Part shown: positions 34,758 through 44,353 of the stretch, piece by piece | Numbering within the stretch: the stretch's first letter is position 1 | Layout of the letters: every line of letters begins with the position of its first letter | Assembly (NCBI GenBank): GCA_016342285.1 | Contig: JAEINQ010000032.1 | Span: 1-64,000 of the forward strand | Source of the DNA: Desulfobacterales bacterium | GTDB taxonomy: Bacteria > Desulfobacterota > Desulfobacteria > Desulfobacterales > JAEINQ01 | DNA length: 64,000 nt | Direction of reading: 5' to 3' | The notes under the pieces: generated by a model | Database searches by the model: none | What the model saw: only the letters and a program-made list of their open reading frames with translations | What the model was told of the DNA's origin: nothing | Program-made: the position numbers and the translations under genes

Positions 34758-36099
34758 CTTTCAGCTTCTTGTGCAGATAACTGCGGGCAACGCCCATGGA
34801 TTCGGCGGTTTTGGTGATGTTGTGTCCCTGTTCCTCGAGTTTGCGGCGAATGAATTCCCCCTCGAAAAATTTTTTGGCGTCTTTGAGTCGATCCATGGTG
34901 AAAAGGCGATGCTCCAGGGGTTGGCCCGCCGCTTCCCCATCGGTGCCCAAATCCGGTATATCACCCACGTCGATAACATCGCCTTCCACCATGATAGCCA
35001 GCCGCTCGACAAGGTTTTTCAACTCCCGCACATTGCCCGGCCAAGCGTATCCCTGAATCTTGGCCAGTGCCTTGTCGGTAATGGTCTTTGGGCTGTTGCT
35101 GTCGCTGCGGGCACTCTCTTCAAGAAAGGTCTCCACTAGCAACGGAATGTCTTCTGTTCGGTTGCGTAGCGGCGTCACGCTGATGGGGATCACATTGAGA
35201 CGGTAGTAAAGGTCTTCGCGGAACCGGCCACTTTCGATCTCACGGGAAAGGTCCTTGTTGCTGGCGGCAATGACCCGAACGTCTACCGAAATGGTTCGGC
35301 TGCCGCCCAACCGCTGAAACTGCTGTTCCTGCAAGGCCCTGAGGATTTTTCCCTGGGTTTTGAGGCTCATGTCGGCGATTTCATCCAGAAAAAGGGTCCC
35401 CTTGTTGGCCATTTCGAACTTTCCGCGCTTCTTGGTGGTTGCGCCGGTGAAAGCCCCTTTCTCGTGCCCGAAAAGCTCGCTTTCGATGAGATCTTCTGGA
35501 ATAGCGGCGCAATTGACATCCACCAGGGGTTGATCGGACCTGGCGCTGAGCTGGTGGATGGTTCGGGCCACCAGTTCCTTGCCGGTGCCATTTTCCCCGG
35601 TGATCATTATCCAGCTGTCTTTGGGCGCTGCAATGGCCACCTGCTTTTTGAGTTCCATGGTGGTCGGGCTGTTTCCGGTAATGGAATGCTTTTCGATGGT
35701 CTTCTTTCGAAGGTAGCGGTTTTCCTCTTCCAGTCGTCGAAAGTTCAGGGCATTGTTGATGGCCACAATGACCTTGTCGATGGAAAGGGGCTTTTCGATA
35801 AAATCGTAGGCTCCCAGTTTGGTAGCCTTTACCGCCGTCTCGATGGTTCCGTGGCCGGTGATGATGATGACCTGAATAAACGGACTGCTCTTTTTGATCT
35901 CCTTCAAGGTGTCGATGCCATCAATTCCCGGCATCCAGACATCCAGAAGAACCAGATCCGGCGACTCCGTATCGATGACTTTCAGGGCCTCATAGCCGTT
36001 GGAAGCGGTGATCACCTCAAACCCCTCGTCGATCAGCAGGCCGGCAAGGGATTGAACAATGGACGGCTCGTCGTCCACAATGAGAATCGAAGGAAACAT
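34750..36099 (-). CDS. ntrX: sigma54-dependent response regulator, NtrX-like
   Basis: A 449-residue response regulator. The receiver (about 1-120) has the phospho-acceptor Asp in LVLLDVWMPGIDG and Lys in FIEKPL. The AAA+ domain (about 140-370) has GENGTGKE, the sigma54 loop GAFTGA and TLFLDEIADM. The C-terminal Fis-type HTH contains NITKTAESMGVARSYLHKKL. ATG 36099 has AAGGAG eight bases upstream. It follows the NtrY-like kinase gene, so together they form an NtrYX-type system, often linked to nitrogen, redox or envelope control. The 295-base gap to ntrY contains a short hairpin repeat. Confidence 0.92.
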   Translation of the reverse strand: MFPSILIVDDEPSIVQSLAGLLIDEGFEVITASNGYEALKVIDTESPDLVLLDVWMPGIDGIDTLKEIKKSSPFIQVIIITGHGTIETAVKATKLGAYDFIEKPLSIDKVIVAINNALNFRRLEEENRYLRKKTIEKHSITGNSPTTMELKKQVAIAAPKDSWIMITGENGTGKELVARTIHQLSARSDQPLVDVNCAAIPEDLIESELFGHEKGAFTGATTKKRGKFEMANKGTLFLDEIADMSLKTQGKILRALQEQQFQRLGGSRTISVDVRVIAASNKDLSREIESGRFREDLYYRLNVIPISVTPLRNRTEDIPLLVETFLEESARSDSNSPKTITDKALAKIQGYAWPGNVRELKNLVERLAIMVEGDVIDVGDIPDLGTDGEAAGQPLEHRLFTMDRLKDAKKFFEGEFIRRKLEEQGHNITKTAESMGVARSYLHKKLKEK

Positions 36100-36203
36100 G
36101 GTTGCGCTCCTTGGCCTTGGACAATCCCGCCCTGGCAGTGATAAATGTAAAAAATCCTGGCCCACAGGACGTAAATTCCTGCTGCGTATTGAAAACGCCT
36201 GTC

Positions 36204-36241
36204 GGTTTCCATCCGCTACAAAATGATTCGTGGATGGACAC
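36204..36241. repeat. short hairpin repeat between ntrY and ntrX
   Basis: GGTTTCCATCCGC faces GTGGATGGACAC across a short loop ending AAATGATTC. It is the same hairpin unit as at 13138-13177 and 51451-51488. Confidence 0.65.
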
Positions 36242-36394
36242 GAAATAGCCCGCGCGGTCCCGACGCGAAGTGAAGGCCACCATATCACCATTTTTCCGGA
36301 TTGGCCAACCGGTCGGTCCAGCGCGGCATCATTGGTTCTCCCCGGATGGCGGGGATGTTTCGTGGAACAAAGACATGCGAATTGAAACCTTGGA

Positions 36395-38629
36395 TCAGAC
36401 GGGCAATTCGATGACAAACCGGGCGCCGGTGGGATGATTGTCCCGAACGACGATGGTACCGCCGTGGTCGGTAACAATGGTGTTGACGATGGTCAGCCCG
36501 AGCCCCATTCCGGTCTTCTTGGTAGAAAAATCCGGATCGAACAGGCGGCCCTTGTGGGTATCGGGAATACCTGCACCATCATCGGCCACTTCAATGCAGA
36601 CCTGTCCCTTGTGGGCATGGTGATACAACCGAATCTGAACCGTCCCAACCCCCTTGACGGCGCCCACGGCATTATCCACCAGGTTGATCATGGCTTGTTT
36701 GATCTGCTGACGGTCCAGGTTTAAAATAGGAATTTCACCATCCACGGCCAGGTCAAAAACGATGTCGGGGTGCCCTTCACGATACAGGGCCATGGTCTCC
36801 TCAAGGAGGGGCGGCAGGGCGCAGGGAACGGGTCGGGCCGTGGGGAAGCGGGCAAAGGCGGAAAACTCGTTGACCAGGTTTCGAATCAGGTCCACATGGT
36901 CAATGATCATTCGGGTGCATTCGTCAAAAACCGGCTCATTTAGACGCGCCGAATACCGTCGTTTCAACCGCTGAGCGGAAAGAGAAATGGGGGTCAATGG
37001 GTTTTTCACTTCATGGGCGATTCGCCGGGCCACCTCCCGCCAGGCGGCCATGCGCTGGGCTTTCTCCAGTTCAGTCAGGTCATCAAAGACCAGAACCAGC
37101 CCCATGTGCAAGCCGGCATCGTCGGTCAGGGCGCTGATGTAGGCCAGAAAACTGCGCGGTCTTTCAAGGATGGTCGCTTTAAGCGGCAACATCACCGTGT
37201 TCTCCGGGGAATGGGCCAGCCTTTCGGTAATCTCCCGGGCCATTTGCAGGTATTCTCCGTCGAGAACGTCGGTAAAATTCCGATTCAGCACCTCTTCCGG
37301 CGGCACATTGAGCATTCGGGCCGCCGACGTGCTGATGGTGGTGATGTTCCCTTGGGCATCCAACGAAACGACACCGGCCGAAACATTCTTCAGGACGATC
37401 TCCATGTACCGGCGCCGGCTTTCGATCTCAACATTCTGCTCCCGGAGTTTGTTTGCTGAAAGCTCAATCTGTTCGCGCCCCCGCCGCAAGTCCCGGGTCA
37501 TCTTGTTAAAGGCTTCCACAAGGCCACCGATCTCGTCATCGGCAACCAGGCCGATGGAAAAGCTCAGGTCTCCTTCAGCCACCCGTCGTGCTCCCTCGGC
37601 CAGTTCCATGATGGGAATAGTAATGGATTTGGCCAGGTAAAAGCCGAACCACACCGAACAAAAGACCACCAGCAGCCCCACAATGGAAAGGGCGATGTAA
37701 TAGGTAATCTGGATCGGCCGCTTGAGCAGTTTGATCTGCTGGTATTCCTCGAATCCCCGGGAAATGGACGCCATGTCGTCGGACAAACGCGGCGGAATCA
37801 CGGAGGTCATGACGACAAAACCTTTGGCATCGGCCGGTTGGGCATCAAAGGGGATCGTTCCAAGGGTTCGTATCAACTCGCCGTGCGCGATGCGCTGGGT
37901 GGTGCTGCGCACCGATGTCGCCCCCATCGGTTTTTGAAACATATCGCTGGGCAGGGTTTCAAGCCCGCCTTTTTCCAGTTCCGCCGACAGGGCATAGGCG
38001 AGCCGCTGGGCATTGGCGCCGTAGACCTCCACCGCCTGAAAATTGAACGCGCGCTGCACCACCTGGACATAGCTGTTGAGCGCCTTGAGACGATCGGCAT
38101 TGAGCTGCTTTTTGTTTCGTATCTGGTAAGCCACCCGCTCAATGAAAAAGCGGCTGTTGTCTTCGGCGTGCTGGTAGACGCCTCTTCCCACCCGCAATGA
38201 ATTCTCCAGGGCCTGCTCCACGGGAACGTTAAACCAAAACTCAATACTGCCGGTAATAAAATTGATGGAAAAAAAGAACAACACAATGGTCGGCAGCAGG
38301 GACAGGGCGATGAACGCCACCACCAGGCGCGTTCTGAGCTTGGCCCCCATCACCTTGCGGCGACGGTCATAGAGCAGTTTAACGAGGTTACGAAAGACCA
38401 GAAAGAGCAGCAGGATCAACAACAGCAGATTGATGTTGATCAGGATAAACATCAAGACGGTGTTGGAGACCGGAATGTCGGTTCCGAAACGGACCACTTG
38501 GGTCTCAGCGTAAGTCAACAGCACCACGACGGCGATGATGACCACAATCAGGATACTCTCCCGTTTGCGTCGTCGTTGCTCGTCTTTCGGCAATTTGGGC
38601 TTGATGGGTTTGACGCTGTTTTGTTGCAT
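36395..38629 (-). CDS. ntrY: membrane sensor histidine kinase, NtrY-like
   Basis: A 744-residue kinase. Membrane segments lie near 23-43, 60-85 and 100-125, then a periplasmic or extracytoplasmic region, a further segment near 310-335, HAMP (about 335-390), PAS (about 405-500), HisKA with the acceptor His in RRIAHEVKNPLTPI, and HATPase with VADDGAGIPD and KTGMGLGLTIV. This matches NtrY architecture. It phosphorylates the NtrX-like regulator encoded downstream. A DUF4390 gene lies immediately upstream, a common NtrYX neighbour in Desulfobacterota. Confidence 0.92.
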   Translation of the reverse strand: MQQNSVKPIKPKLPKDEQRRRKRESILIVVIIAVVVLLTYAETQVVRFGTDIPVSNTVLMFILININLLLLILLLFLVFRNLVKLLYDRRRKVMGAKLRTRLVVAFIALSLLPTIVLFFFSINFITGSIEFWFNVPVEQALENSLRVGRGVYQHAEDNSRFFIERVAYQIRNKKQLNADRLKALNSYVQVVQRAFNFQAVEVYGANAQRLAYALSAELEKGGLETLPSDMFQKPMGATSVRSTTQRIAHGELIRTLGTIPFDAQPADAKGFVVMTSVIPPRLSDDMASISRGFEEYQQIKLLKRPIQITYYIALSIVGLLVVFCSVWFGFYLAKSITIPIMELAEGARRVAEGDLSFSIGLVADDEIGGLVEAFNKMTRDLRRGREQIELSANKLREQNVEIESRRRYMEIVLKNVSAGVVSLDAQGNITTISTSAARMLNVPPEEVLNRNFTDVLDGEYLQMAREITERLAHSPENTVMLPLKATILERPRSFLAYISALTDDAGLHMGLVLVFDDLTELEKAQRMAAWREVARRIAHEVKNPLTPISLSAQRLKRRYSARLNEPVFDECTRMIIDHVDLIRNLVNEFSAFARFPTARPVPCALPPLLEETMALYREGHPDIVFDLAVDGEIPILNLDRQQIKQAMINLVDNAVGAVKGVGTVQIRLYHHAHKGQVCIEVADDGAGIPDTHKGRLFDPDFSTKKTGMGLGLTIVNTIVTDHGGTIVVRDNHPTGARFVIELPV

Positions 38630-38699
38630 GGCGTTGCCGTCGGAATGAAACCGGTCCAGTACACCTCAAAGTTGCATACGTTAGGGTAAACAGCTCCGG

Positions 38700-39269
38700 T
38701 CAGTAGATGAAATCGATGGTGTACCAGTCGGTTTCAAAATCCCAGAACGAAACGAAGAAAAGAACATAATGCAAATAAAAAGGCAGGGTAAGCTTGCTCA
38801 ATTCGGCCTTGGCCCGGATCTGATACTGTTTTCCCTTCTCAAGCCGCCCCAGGGAAATCACTTTGAGGCTGTCGATTTCCGTCATCAGCCGCTGTGCTTC
38901 CTCCAGGGACTGGGTCACGACCGGCTTGTGTCCTTCCCAGGACCGCTGGATGGTAAATTCCTTCTTCAGGTTGTCGTATTTGATCGTGTGGGACACCCGG
39001 ATATCGGCGATGTTGTCGTCCAGCCAGAAACTGCGAACTTCATAGAGGCGGGCAAAAAAAGAAAAGCTCACCGGAACACCGCTGAGGACGGCGTCCTGAA
39101 TCTGTTCGGTGAAGGCACCGTCAACGCTGAGATAAAGCAGGAGATCGTCGCGGGTGTTGGTGACGATCACGTTGGTCAACCGCGCTTCCTGAGCGAAAAC
39201 CGCGGAGTGGGTCACCAGGATCAGGACGCAGACCCAGGCAATGATTTTCCGTGTGGCGATGACGTTCAT
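38700..39269 (-). CDS. DUF4390 family exported protein
   Basis: A 189-residue protein with a signal peptide or anchor (IIAWVCVLILVTHSAVFA). The body matches DUF4390 (VSFSFFARLYEVRSFWLDD, TIKYDNLKKEFTI, GLRLEKGKQYQIRAKAEL-like region and a C-terminal FYLHYVLFFVSFWDFETDWY). The function is not known. It precedes ntrY by 70 bases on the same strand, so a role in the same envelope-sensing pathway is likely but unproven. Confidence 0.85.
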   Translation of the reverse strand: MNVIATRKIIAWVCVLILVTHSAVFAQEARLTNVIVTNTRDDLLLYLSVDGAFTEQIQDAVLSGVPVSFSFFARLYEVRSFWLDDNIADIRVSHTIKYDNLKKEFTIQRSWEGHKPVVTQSLEEAQRLMTEIDSLKVISLGRLEKGKQYQIRAKAELSKLTLPFYLHYVLFFVSFWDFETDWYTIDFIY

Positions 39270-39447
39270 TCCGGTCCCAAGGCCATGGGCCGACCAACCC
39301 TTTCCATAAAAATTGTTTCAGGCGCCGAAGAAAACATCTGCCGACGTTCAATGCCCTGTCGGCAATGTCATGCATCCAATGGGTCCGGGCACAACCGGGG
39401 ATAGAAGGTCTTCGGTTCGCCAACTGGCCAAAAAAGCAGTCTTTATT

Positions 39448-40374
39448 TTATCGGACGCCACAGGAAATGGCAAGGGATTTCGGACGGTTCTCCGGAAGGC
39501 AGCCATTGCTCTGAATGGTCCGGGTGTCCCAGCAGGTCTTCTGCTCGAAAAAGGTCTTGAGGAATTGGTGGTTAAAGGCATGGCCGGATTTGGTGGCAAC
39601 GATGTGACCCAGAATGGGAAGGCCGATCATGGAGAAATCGCCGATGCAGTCGAGAATCTTATGACGAACGAATTCGTCGGGGTAGCGCAATCCCTCAGGA
39701 TTGAGCACTTCTTCTTCATCGATGACCAGCGCATTTTCCAGGCTGCCGCCCAGCGCCAGCCCAAAATGCTTCATGTACTCATATTCATGGAGAAAACCGA
39801 AGGTCCGGGCTCGGCAAATCTCTTTTTCAAAGCTCTGGTCGTCCACCTCGATTGAATAGGTTTGCCGGCCGATCAACGGATGGGCGTAGTCGATGGTATA
39901 CGTGATCCTGAAGGTGTCGGAAGGATAAATGGCAACGGATTTGCCGCTATTTTCCAGAACGATGGGCGCTTTGACCACGAAAAAACACCGGGGGCCCGGC
40001 TGAACGTCGATGCCGGCCGAGCGAATCAGCGCGGTAAAGGGACCGGCGCTGCCGTCCATGATAGGCATTTCGTAAGCGTCGAGTTCCACCACCGCATTGT
40101 CGATACCCAGACCGGCAAAGCTGGCCATCAGGTGTTCGATGGTGGAAACAATGCATCCGCTGTAACCGATGACGGTGGCCAGGCTGGTGTCCACGACCCG
40201 GTTAAAATTGGCCGGTATGCAAGGGCGGTCGGGAAGGTCCGTCCGGATAAATTTAATACCGTGATTCACCGGTGCCGGGGCAAGGGTCAATGTCGCGGCT
40301 TTGCCCGAATGCAATCCGATGCCCGAACACGAAACGGTCCTTGCAAGGGTGCGCTGCTCGAAACGGGTATTCAT
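39448..40374 (-). CDS. lpxC: UDP-3-O-acyl-N-acetylglucosamine deacetylase
   Basis: A 308-residue LpxC, the zinc enzyme for the committed step of lipid A synthesis. SGIGLHSGKAATL at the N terminus, the zinc His in STIEHLMASFAGLGIDNA, ARTFGFLHEYEYM, and the zinc His/Asp in VRHKILDCIGD are conserved. AFNHQFLKTF contains the late catalytic His region. The C terminus has an extra tail of about 20 residues (DTRTIQSNGCLPENRPKSLA). It implies a lipid A-containing outer membrane. Confidence 0.95.
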   Translation of the reverse strand: MNTRFEQRTLARTVSCSGIGLHSGKAATLTLAPAPVNHGIKFIRTDLPDRPCIPANFNRVVDTSLATVIGYSGCIVSTIEHLMASFAGLGIDNAVVELDAYEMPIMDGSAGPFTALIRSAGIDVQPGPRCFFVVKAPIVLENSGKSVAIYPSDTFRITYTIDYAHPLIGRQTYSIEVDDQSFEKEICRARTFGFLHEYEYMKHFGLALGGSLENALVIDEEEVLNPEGLRYPDEFVRHKILDCIGDFSMIGLPILGHIVATKSGHAFNHQFLKTFFEQKTCWDTRTIQSNGCLPENRPKSLAISCGVR

Positions 40375-40712
40375 GAAGTCCTATTTAAACCGCCCCACGT
40401 TCAGCGGTGGTATTTTGATATGGTTGTTGTGGTTTCGCGGCAAATCCGCCCCTACCAGAAGGTATAGTCTTAACCACTTTGTTTCGAAAAATCAATAGGA
40501 TTTGTTCAACAACTCGTTTTTACACAAGATGTTTTGATAGGAAGGGGTAAAAGGCAATGCCACCGAAGGTGTGTTGAAGAAAAATGTTGCCGCCCCCCAA
40601 GCAAGCTGATAGATTCGTAATATCCAGCGGTTATGAATTCTTTTGCTATCGCGCCGATTCCCACTGCCCGATCCGACACCCTCCCCTCGCCGCCGCGGGT
40701 GGTTCCATTGTC
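40375..40712. other. intergenic region before comM, no gene recognised
   Basis: This non-coding stretch separates the divergent lpxC and comM genes; with the palindromic element at 40713-40822 and the comM leader it totals 530 bases. The short ORFs here lack family features. Promoters for both genes should lie here, but I cannot pick a convincing pair of boxes. Confidence 0.4.
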
Positions 40713-40822
40713 GTAAGCGTTCACAGGGCACCGCATCTGCTTTGTTCCCGGGCATTTGAAGTACAAAATAGTACGTCGGCATGCCCGGCGCCTCGCATCT
40801 ACGGCACCCTGCAAACGCTTAC
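40713..40822. repeat. 110-bp palindromic element with IS66-like ends
   Basis: The ends GTAAGCGTT (40713-40721) and AACGCTTAC (40814-40822) are the tips of a 28-base imperfect inverted repeat. Inner stems CCCGGGCAT / ATGCCCGG and GTAC / GTAC continue the palindrome. The GTAAGCG tip resembles IS66-family termini, but no transposase is present and I see no matching 8-base target duplication. It is probably a non-autonomous remnant ahead of comM. Confidence 0.6.
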
Positions 40823-40904
40823 CGGTCGAGGGTTCGGAACGCAATGATTGTTTCAACCCCGTGAACAGGTTCCCATTGTCAACCCCAAAACCCTGGAGGC
40901 GCCT

Positions 40905-42440
40905 TTGCTGGCCAAGGTTTTCAGCAGTGCCGTCATCGGCATTGATGCCTATGTGGTCGAAGTTGAGGTGGATATCGTGGCCGGTCTGCCAGCCTTTACG
41001 ACGGTGGGCCTTCCCGAGACGTCGGTCAAGGAGAGCAAGGAGCGGGTCAAGTCGGCCGTGGCCAATTCGGGGTACAAATTCCCCGACGACCGGATCACCG
41101 TAAACCTGGCACCGGCCAATATCAAAAAGGATGGCACCGGCTTCGACCTGCCCATGGCCCTGGGAATTCTCGCGGCCACCGGGGTGGTGCCGGCCCAGGC
41201 CCTCCAGCGGTATTTGATCATGGGTGAACTTTCCCTGGATGGCCGCATCAAGCCGGTCAACGGCAGCCTGCCCATGGCCCTGGCCGCCCGAAGGTACAAC
41301 CACACCGGCATTGTCGTCCCGGCGGAAAACAGTGGTGAAGCCAGCGTGGTCCGGGGTATCCGCGTACTGCCGGTCAAGACCCTTGCCGAGGCCGTGGAAT
41401 TTTTCCGGGGCGATCTGCACATTCAGCCCGTTCAAACCGACACCGAAGGGCTCTTTGCCCATCGGGCGGCCGTAGAGCCCGACTTTTCCGAGGTCATGGG
41501 CCAGGAGCAGGTCAAGCGCGCCCTTGAAATCGCGGCGGCCGGGGGTCACAACATGTTGATGGTGGGCCCCCCGGGATCGGGAAAGACCATGCTGGCCCGT
41601 CGCCTGCCCGGCATTTTGCCGCCACTGACCTTTGAAGAGGCCCTTGAAACCACCAAGATTTACAGCGTTGTGGGCATGCTCTCCCTGGGTCAGGCCCTGG
41701 TCACCCGCCGCCCCTTTCGAAGCCCCCATCACACCATCTCCGATGCCGGCCTCATCGGCGGCGGGCACATTCCCCGGCCGGGCGAGGTCAGCCTGGCCCA
41801 TAACGGCGTGCTCTTTTTAGACGAACTGCCCGAGTACAAAAAGCACGTCCTGGAAGTCCTGCGTCAGCCCTTAGAGGATCGCCAGGTCACCATTTCCCGA
41901 GCCGTCACCTCGCTCTCCTATCCGGCCAGTTTCATGCTGGTGGCCGCCATGAACCCTTGTCCCTGCGGGCATTTCTCCAGCCCCAAGCACGCCTGCCGGT
42001 GCACGGGACAGCAGATCCGCCGCTACCGGTCCAAAATTTCCGGGCCGCTGTTAGACCGCATCGACATTCACGCGAGCGTGCCGGCCGTACCGTATAAGGA
42101 CCTGGCCGGCAGGGCGGCAGCCGAGCCGTCAGCGGCCATTCGGGCACGGGTGACCGCGGCCCGGGCCGTTCAGCAGCGACGATTTGCCCGGGCCCACATC
42201 CATTCAAACGCTCAGATGGCCAGCCGCCACACCCGCACCCACTGCCGCATCGACCACGCTTCGGAGAAGCTCCTGGAATCGGCCATTGAAAAACTCGGCC
42301 TGTCGGCCCGGGCCTACAGCCGGATCCTGAAAATCGCCCGCACCATCGCCGATTTGGCCGGAGAGCCGCAAATCCTGACCAACCACATCTACGAAGCCAT
42401 CCAGTACCGCACCATTGACCGCGGTAGGGGGCTGGCATGA
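40905..42440 (+). CDS. comM: YifB/ComM-family Mg chelatase-like ATPase
   Basis: A 511-residue ComM/YifB protein; ComM homologues are helicases that promote branch migration during natural transformation. The N-terminal Lon-like domain begins [20 protein letters not shown]. The AAA+ Mg-chelatase domain has [20 protein letters not shown] and [20 protein letters not shown], and a zinc-like cluster [15 protein letters not shown] follows. TTG 40905 has GGAGG five bases upstream and gives the N terminus typical of the family; a TTG at 40848 is the longer alternative. Two decayed fragments of this gene lie downstream at 44134-44280 and 44949-45038. Confidence 0.93.
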   Translation: MLAKVFSSAVIGIDAYVVEVEVDIVAGLPAFTTVGLPETSVKESKERVKSAVANSGYKFPDDRITVNLAPANIKKDGTGFDLPMALGILAATGVVPAQALQRYLIMGELSLDGRIKPVNGSLPMALAARRYNHTGIVVPAENSGEASVVRGIRVLPVKTLAEAVEFFRGDLHIQPVQTDTEGLFAHRAAVEPDFSEVMGQEQVKRALEIAAAGGHNMLMVGPPGSGKTMLARRLPGILPPLTFEEALETTKIYSVVGMLSLGQALVTRRPFRSPHHTISDAGLIGGGHIPRPGEVSLAHNGVLFLDELPEYKKHVLEVLRQPLEDRQVTISRAVTSLSYPASFMLVAAMNPCPCGHFSSPKHACRCTGQQIRRYRSKISGPLLDRIDIHASVPAVPYKDLAGRAAAEPSAAIRARVTAARAVQQRRFARAHIHSNAQMASRHTRTHCRIDHASEKLLESAIEKLGLSARAYSRILKIARTIADLAGEPQILTNHIYEAIQYRTIDRGRGLA

Positions 42441-42548
42441 AAACGAAAGAGTTATCGCTTTCTTGAGAATTGAGACGAAAGCATTTCCGCCACTTTTTAC
42501 AAGCCGGTTCAACTTGACATGGTGGCAAAAGTTGATATCATTCGTCCA

Positions 42549-42803
42549 ATGAACCGCAACCATCGAAAAACCCTGGCTGCCGTATTCGCCGAGCCCATCC
42601 CCGGCAACATAGAGTGGCGAAAAATTGAAGCCCTGTTTAAAGCCGCCGGTTGCGAGATCATCCAGGGGAGTGGTTCCAGAATCACCATCGCGTATAAGGG
42701 CCGAAAAGCCGCGTTCCACCGCCCGCACCCCGGCAAGGATGCATTACGATATCAAATACGCGCAACCCGTATTTTTCTCGAAAGCATTGGGGTTAAACCA
42801 TGA
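42549..42803 (+). CDS. hicA: HicA-family toxin
   Basis: An 84-residue protein close to the HicA group that begins MNRNHRKTL and ends in FLESIGVKP. The double-stranded RNA-binding-like fold has GCEIIQGSGSRITI and the catalytic-type His segment AAFHRPHPGKDAL. HicA toxins cleave mRNA. It overlaps the hicB start by four bases (ATGA), the usual toxin-first order. ATG 42549 was chosen over 42519, which has no family support. Confidence 0.88.
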   Translation: MNRNHRKTLAAVFAEPIPGNIEWRKIEALFKAAGCEIIQGSGSRITIAYKGRKAAFHRPHPGKDALRYQIRATRIFLESIGVKP

Positions 42804-43138
42804 AGAACACGATGACTTACATGGGCTACGCCGCTCGCATTGAGTTCGACGCCCAGGATCGGATATTCTTTGGCCGCCTCGCAGGCATTCGAGATATCAT
42901 CACCTTCCACGGTGAGACCGTAAATGAACTGGAGGCCGCTTTCAAAGAGGCAGTTGACGATTATCTCGCCACTTGTGCCAAACGTGGGGAAGAGCCGAAC
43001 AAACCGTATTCGGGAAAGCTTACCCTGCGCGTTCCGCCTAGCGTCCACGCAGCCATTGCCACAGCAGCCGAAACCAGTGGCAAAAGCCTCAACAAATGGG
43101 TCACGGAGGTGCTCAATCAGGCTGCGGATGCCCGGTAG
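42800..43138 (+). CDS. hicB: HicB-family antitoxin
   Basis: A 112-residue HicB antitoxin. The N-terminal partially degraded RNase H-like fold (YMGYAARIEFDAQDRIFFGR, then GIRDIITFHGETVNELEAAF) is followed by a C-terminal ribbon-helix-helix (GKLTLRVPPSVHAAIATAA, then GKSLNKWVTEVLNQA). It binds HicA and represses the operon. It is first after the comM gene in the toxin-antitoxin island, in order hicA-hicB-mntA-hepT. Confidence 0.92.
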   Translation: MKNTMTYMGYAARIEFDAQDRIFFGRLAGIRDIITFHGETVNELEAAFKEAVDDYLATCAKRGEEPNKPYSGKLTLRVPPSVHAAIATAAETSGKSLNKWVTEVLNQAADAR

Positions 43139-43199
43139 CTTTTCTTCTTTGTTTGAGCCCGTTGGTGAAACCATCGCCGCAAAGAAAGCCCATACAGAA

Positions 43200-43622
43200 A
43201 TGAGCCAAACCAATCTTATCGAAACCCTAAAAAAGAACCTGCCTCATCTGCTGAGTCAACATGACGCCGTGCTTTCGGCCTACGTCTTTGGTTCCGTGGC
43301 GGCCGGAGTCGAGCACGACGGAAGCGATGTGGATATCGCCGTCCGGGTCGATTCGAACCTTTCTTCTGAAAAAACATTTGAACTCAGGCTGAAACTCATC
43401 GATGAATTGGAATCTTGCAGTGGCCGGCCTGTGGATGTGGTCCTGCTCAACTCGGCATCGCTAAAAATGATCCACCAGGCACTCAAATCAGGAAACCTGA
43501 TTTACGCAGCAAACCTGAAGGAAGAAATGGCTTACGGGATCCAAAAGAGAAAAGAGTATTTCGATTTCCGCTATTATCTGAATGATGAAAGAAACGTTAT
43601 GAAGGCGTTTTTCAACGCCTGA
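43200..43622 (+). CDS. mntA: MntA-type minimal nucleotidyltransferase antitoxin
   Basis: A 140-residue minimal nucleotidyltransferase with the catalytic pattern VFGSVAAGVEHDGSDVDIAV (GS...DVD) and RPVDVVLLN. In HepT-MntA modules this protein neutralises HepT by adding AMP residues to its tyrosine. It is followed by the hepT gene 55 bases later. No clear ribosome-binding site precedes ATG 43200, so it may depend on readthrough from hicB. It has the length expected for the family. Confidence 0.87.
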   Translation: MSQTNLIETLKKNLPHLLSQHDAVLSAYVFGSVAAGVEHDGSDVDIAVRVDSNLSSEKTFELRLKLIDELESCSGRPVDVVLLNSASLKMIHQALKSGNLIYAANLKEEMAYGIQKRKEYFDFRYYLNDERNVMKAFFNA

Positions 43623-43677
43623 AGGCATGACGAATCGATAAAAAAGCCCTAATCCCTTCATGGCATGGAGTGCCACC

Positions 43678-44097
43678 ATGATCGAAAACGACGTTATTGA
43701 ATCCAAGCTTCGGTTTCTTCAGGAATATCTGGTCGACCTTGCCGAATACGAAACCATCGCCCTTGAAGCCTACCTTACCCAGAAGAAAGACCAGCGATTT
43801 GTGGAAAGAACCCTTCAACTGGCCTGCGAATGTTGCCTGGACATCGCGGCCCACCTCGTTTCACGGAAAGGGTTCCGGGAACCGCGGGACAACAAGGACC
43901 TATTTCTGATTCTGCATGAAAACAAGACCATCTCCGAGCCTGTCTGCGGGGCTATGGTCAAAATGGCCAAATTCCGCAACATCGTCGTCCATGACTATGC
44001 CCGCATCGACCCGGAGATCGTCATCGGCATCCTGCGAAAAAACCTGGACGATTTTAAATCCTTTGCCAGGGATATGATCACTTTTTGTCAAGTCTAA
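43678..44097 (+). CDS. hepT: HepT-type ribonuclease toxin (HEPN)
   Basis: A 139-residue HEPN protein. The active-site motif RNIVVHDYARID (R-x4-H-x-Y) includes the tyrosine modified by MntA. The helical ELACECCLDIAAHLVSRKG-type central region (LQLACECCLDIAAHLVSRKG) is typical. GGAG is seven bases before ATG 43678. It would cleave RNA, or tRNA, unless modified by MntA. A remnant of comM begins 37 bases after the stop. Confidence 0.92.
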   Translation: MIENDVIESKLRFLQEYLVDLAEYETIALEAYLTQKKDQRFVERTLQLACECCLDIAAHLVSRKGFREPRDNKDLFLILHENKTISEPVCGAMVKMAKFRNIVVHDYARIDPEIVIGILRKNLDDFKSFARDMITFCQV

Positions 44098-44133
44098 ACC
44101 GGCCCGGGATGTACATACCGCTCGAAACAACCG

Positions 44134-44280
44134 GACCGGATTTTTCCGAAGTCATGGGCCAGGAGCCGGTCAAGCGCGCCCTTGAAATCGCGGCGACTGG
44201 AGGACCGCATCGACATTCATGTGAACGTGCCGGCCGTGCCTTACAAAGACCTGGCCGGAAACGTGGCAGCCGATAGTCAG
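44134..44280 (+). pseudogene. comM fragment 1, internally deleted and frameshifted
   Basis: 44134-44200 matches the comM segment beginning near 41480 (reading [20 protein letters not shown]), and 44201-44280 matches the comM segment near 42055 ([19 protein letters not shown]). The roughly 500 bases in between are missing and the two halves are in different frames. Nucleotide identity to comM is roughly 85-90%, so this is a fairly recent duplicate. Confidence 0.85.
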
Positions 44281-44353
44281 AAAATTACACCAAATTTGCA
44301 GCAAGCTAGGCTGATGGGTTTTCAGGGCGGGGGGTGTGGCAGGGGCCGTTGTA

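Noticed and set aside
40506-41801. 431-codon minus-strand ORF opposite comM
   Set aside because: Shadow frame of comM and the palindromic element ahead of it; no family features and no ribosome-binding site.
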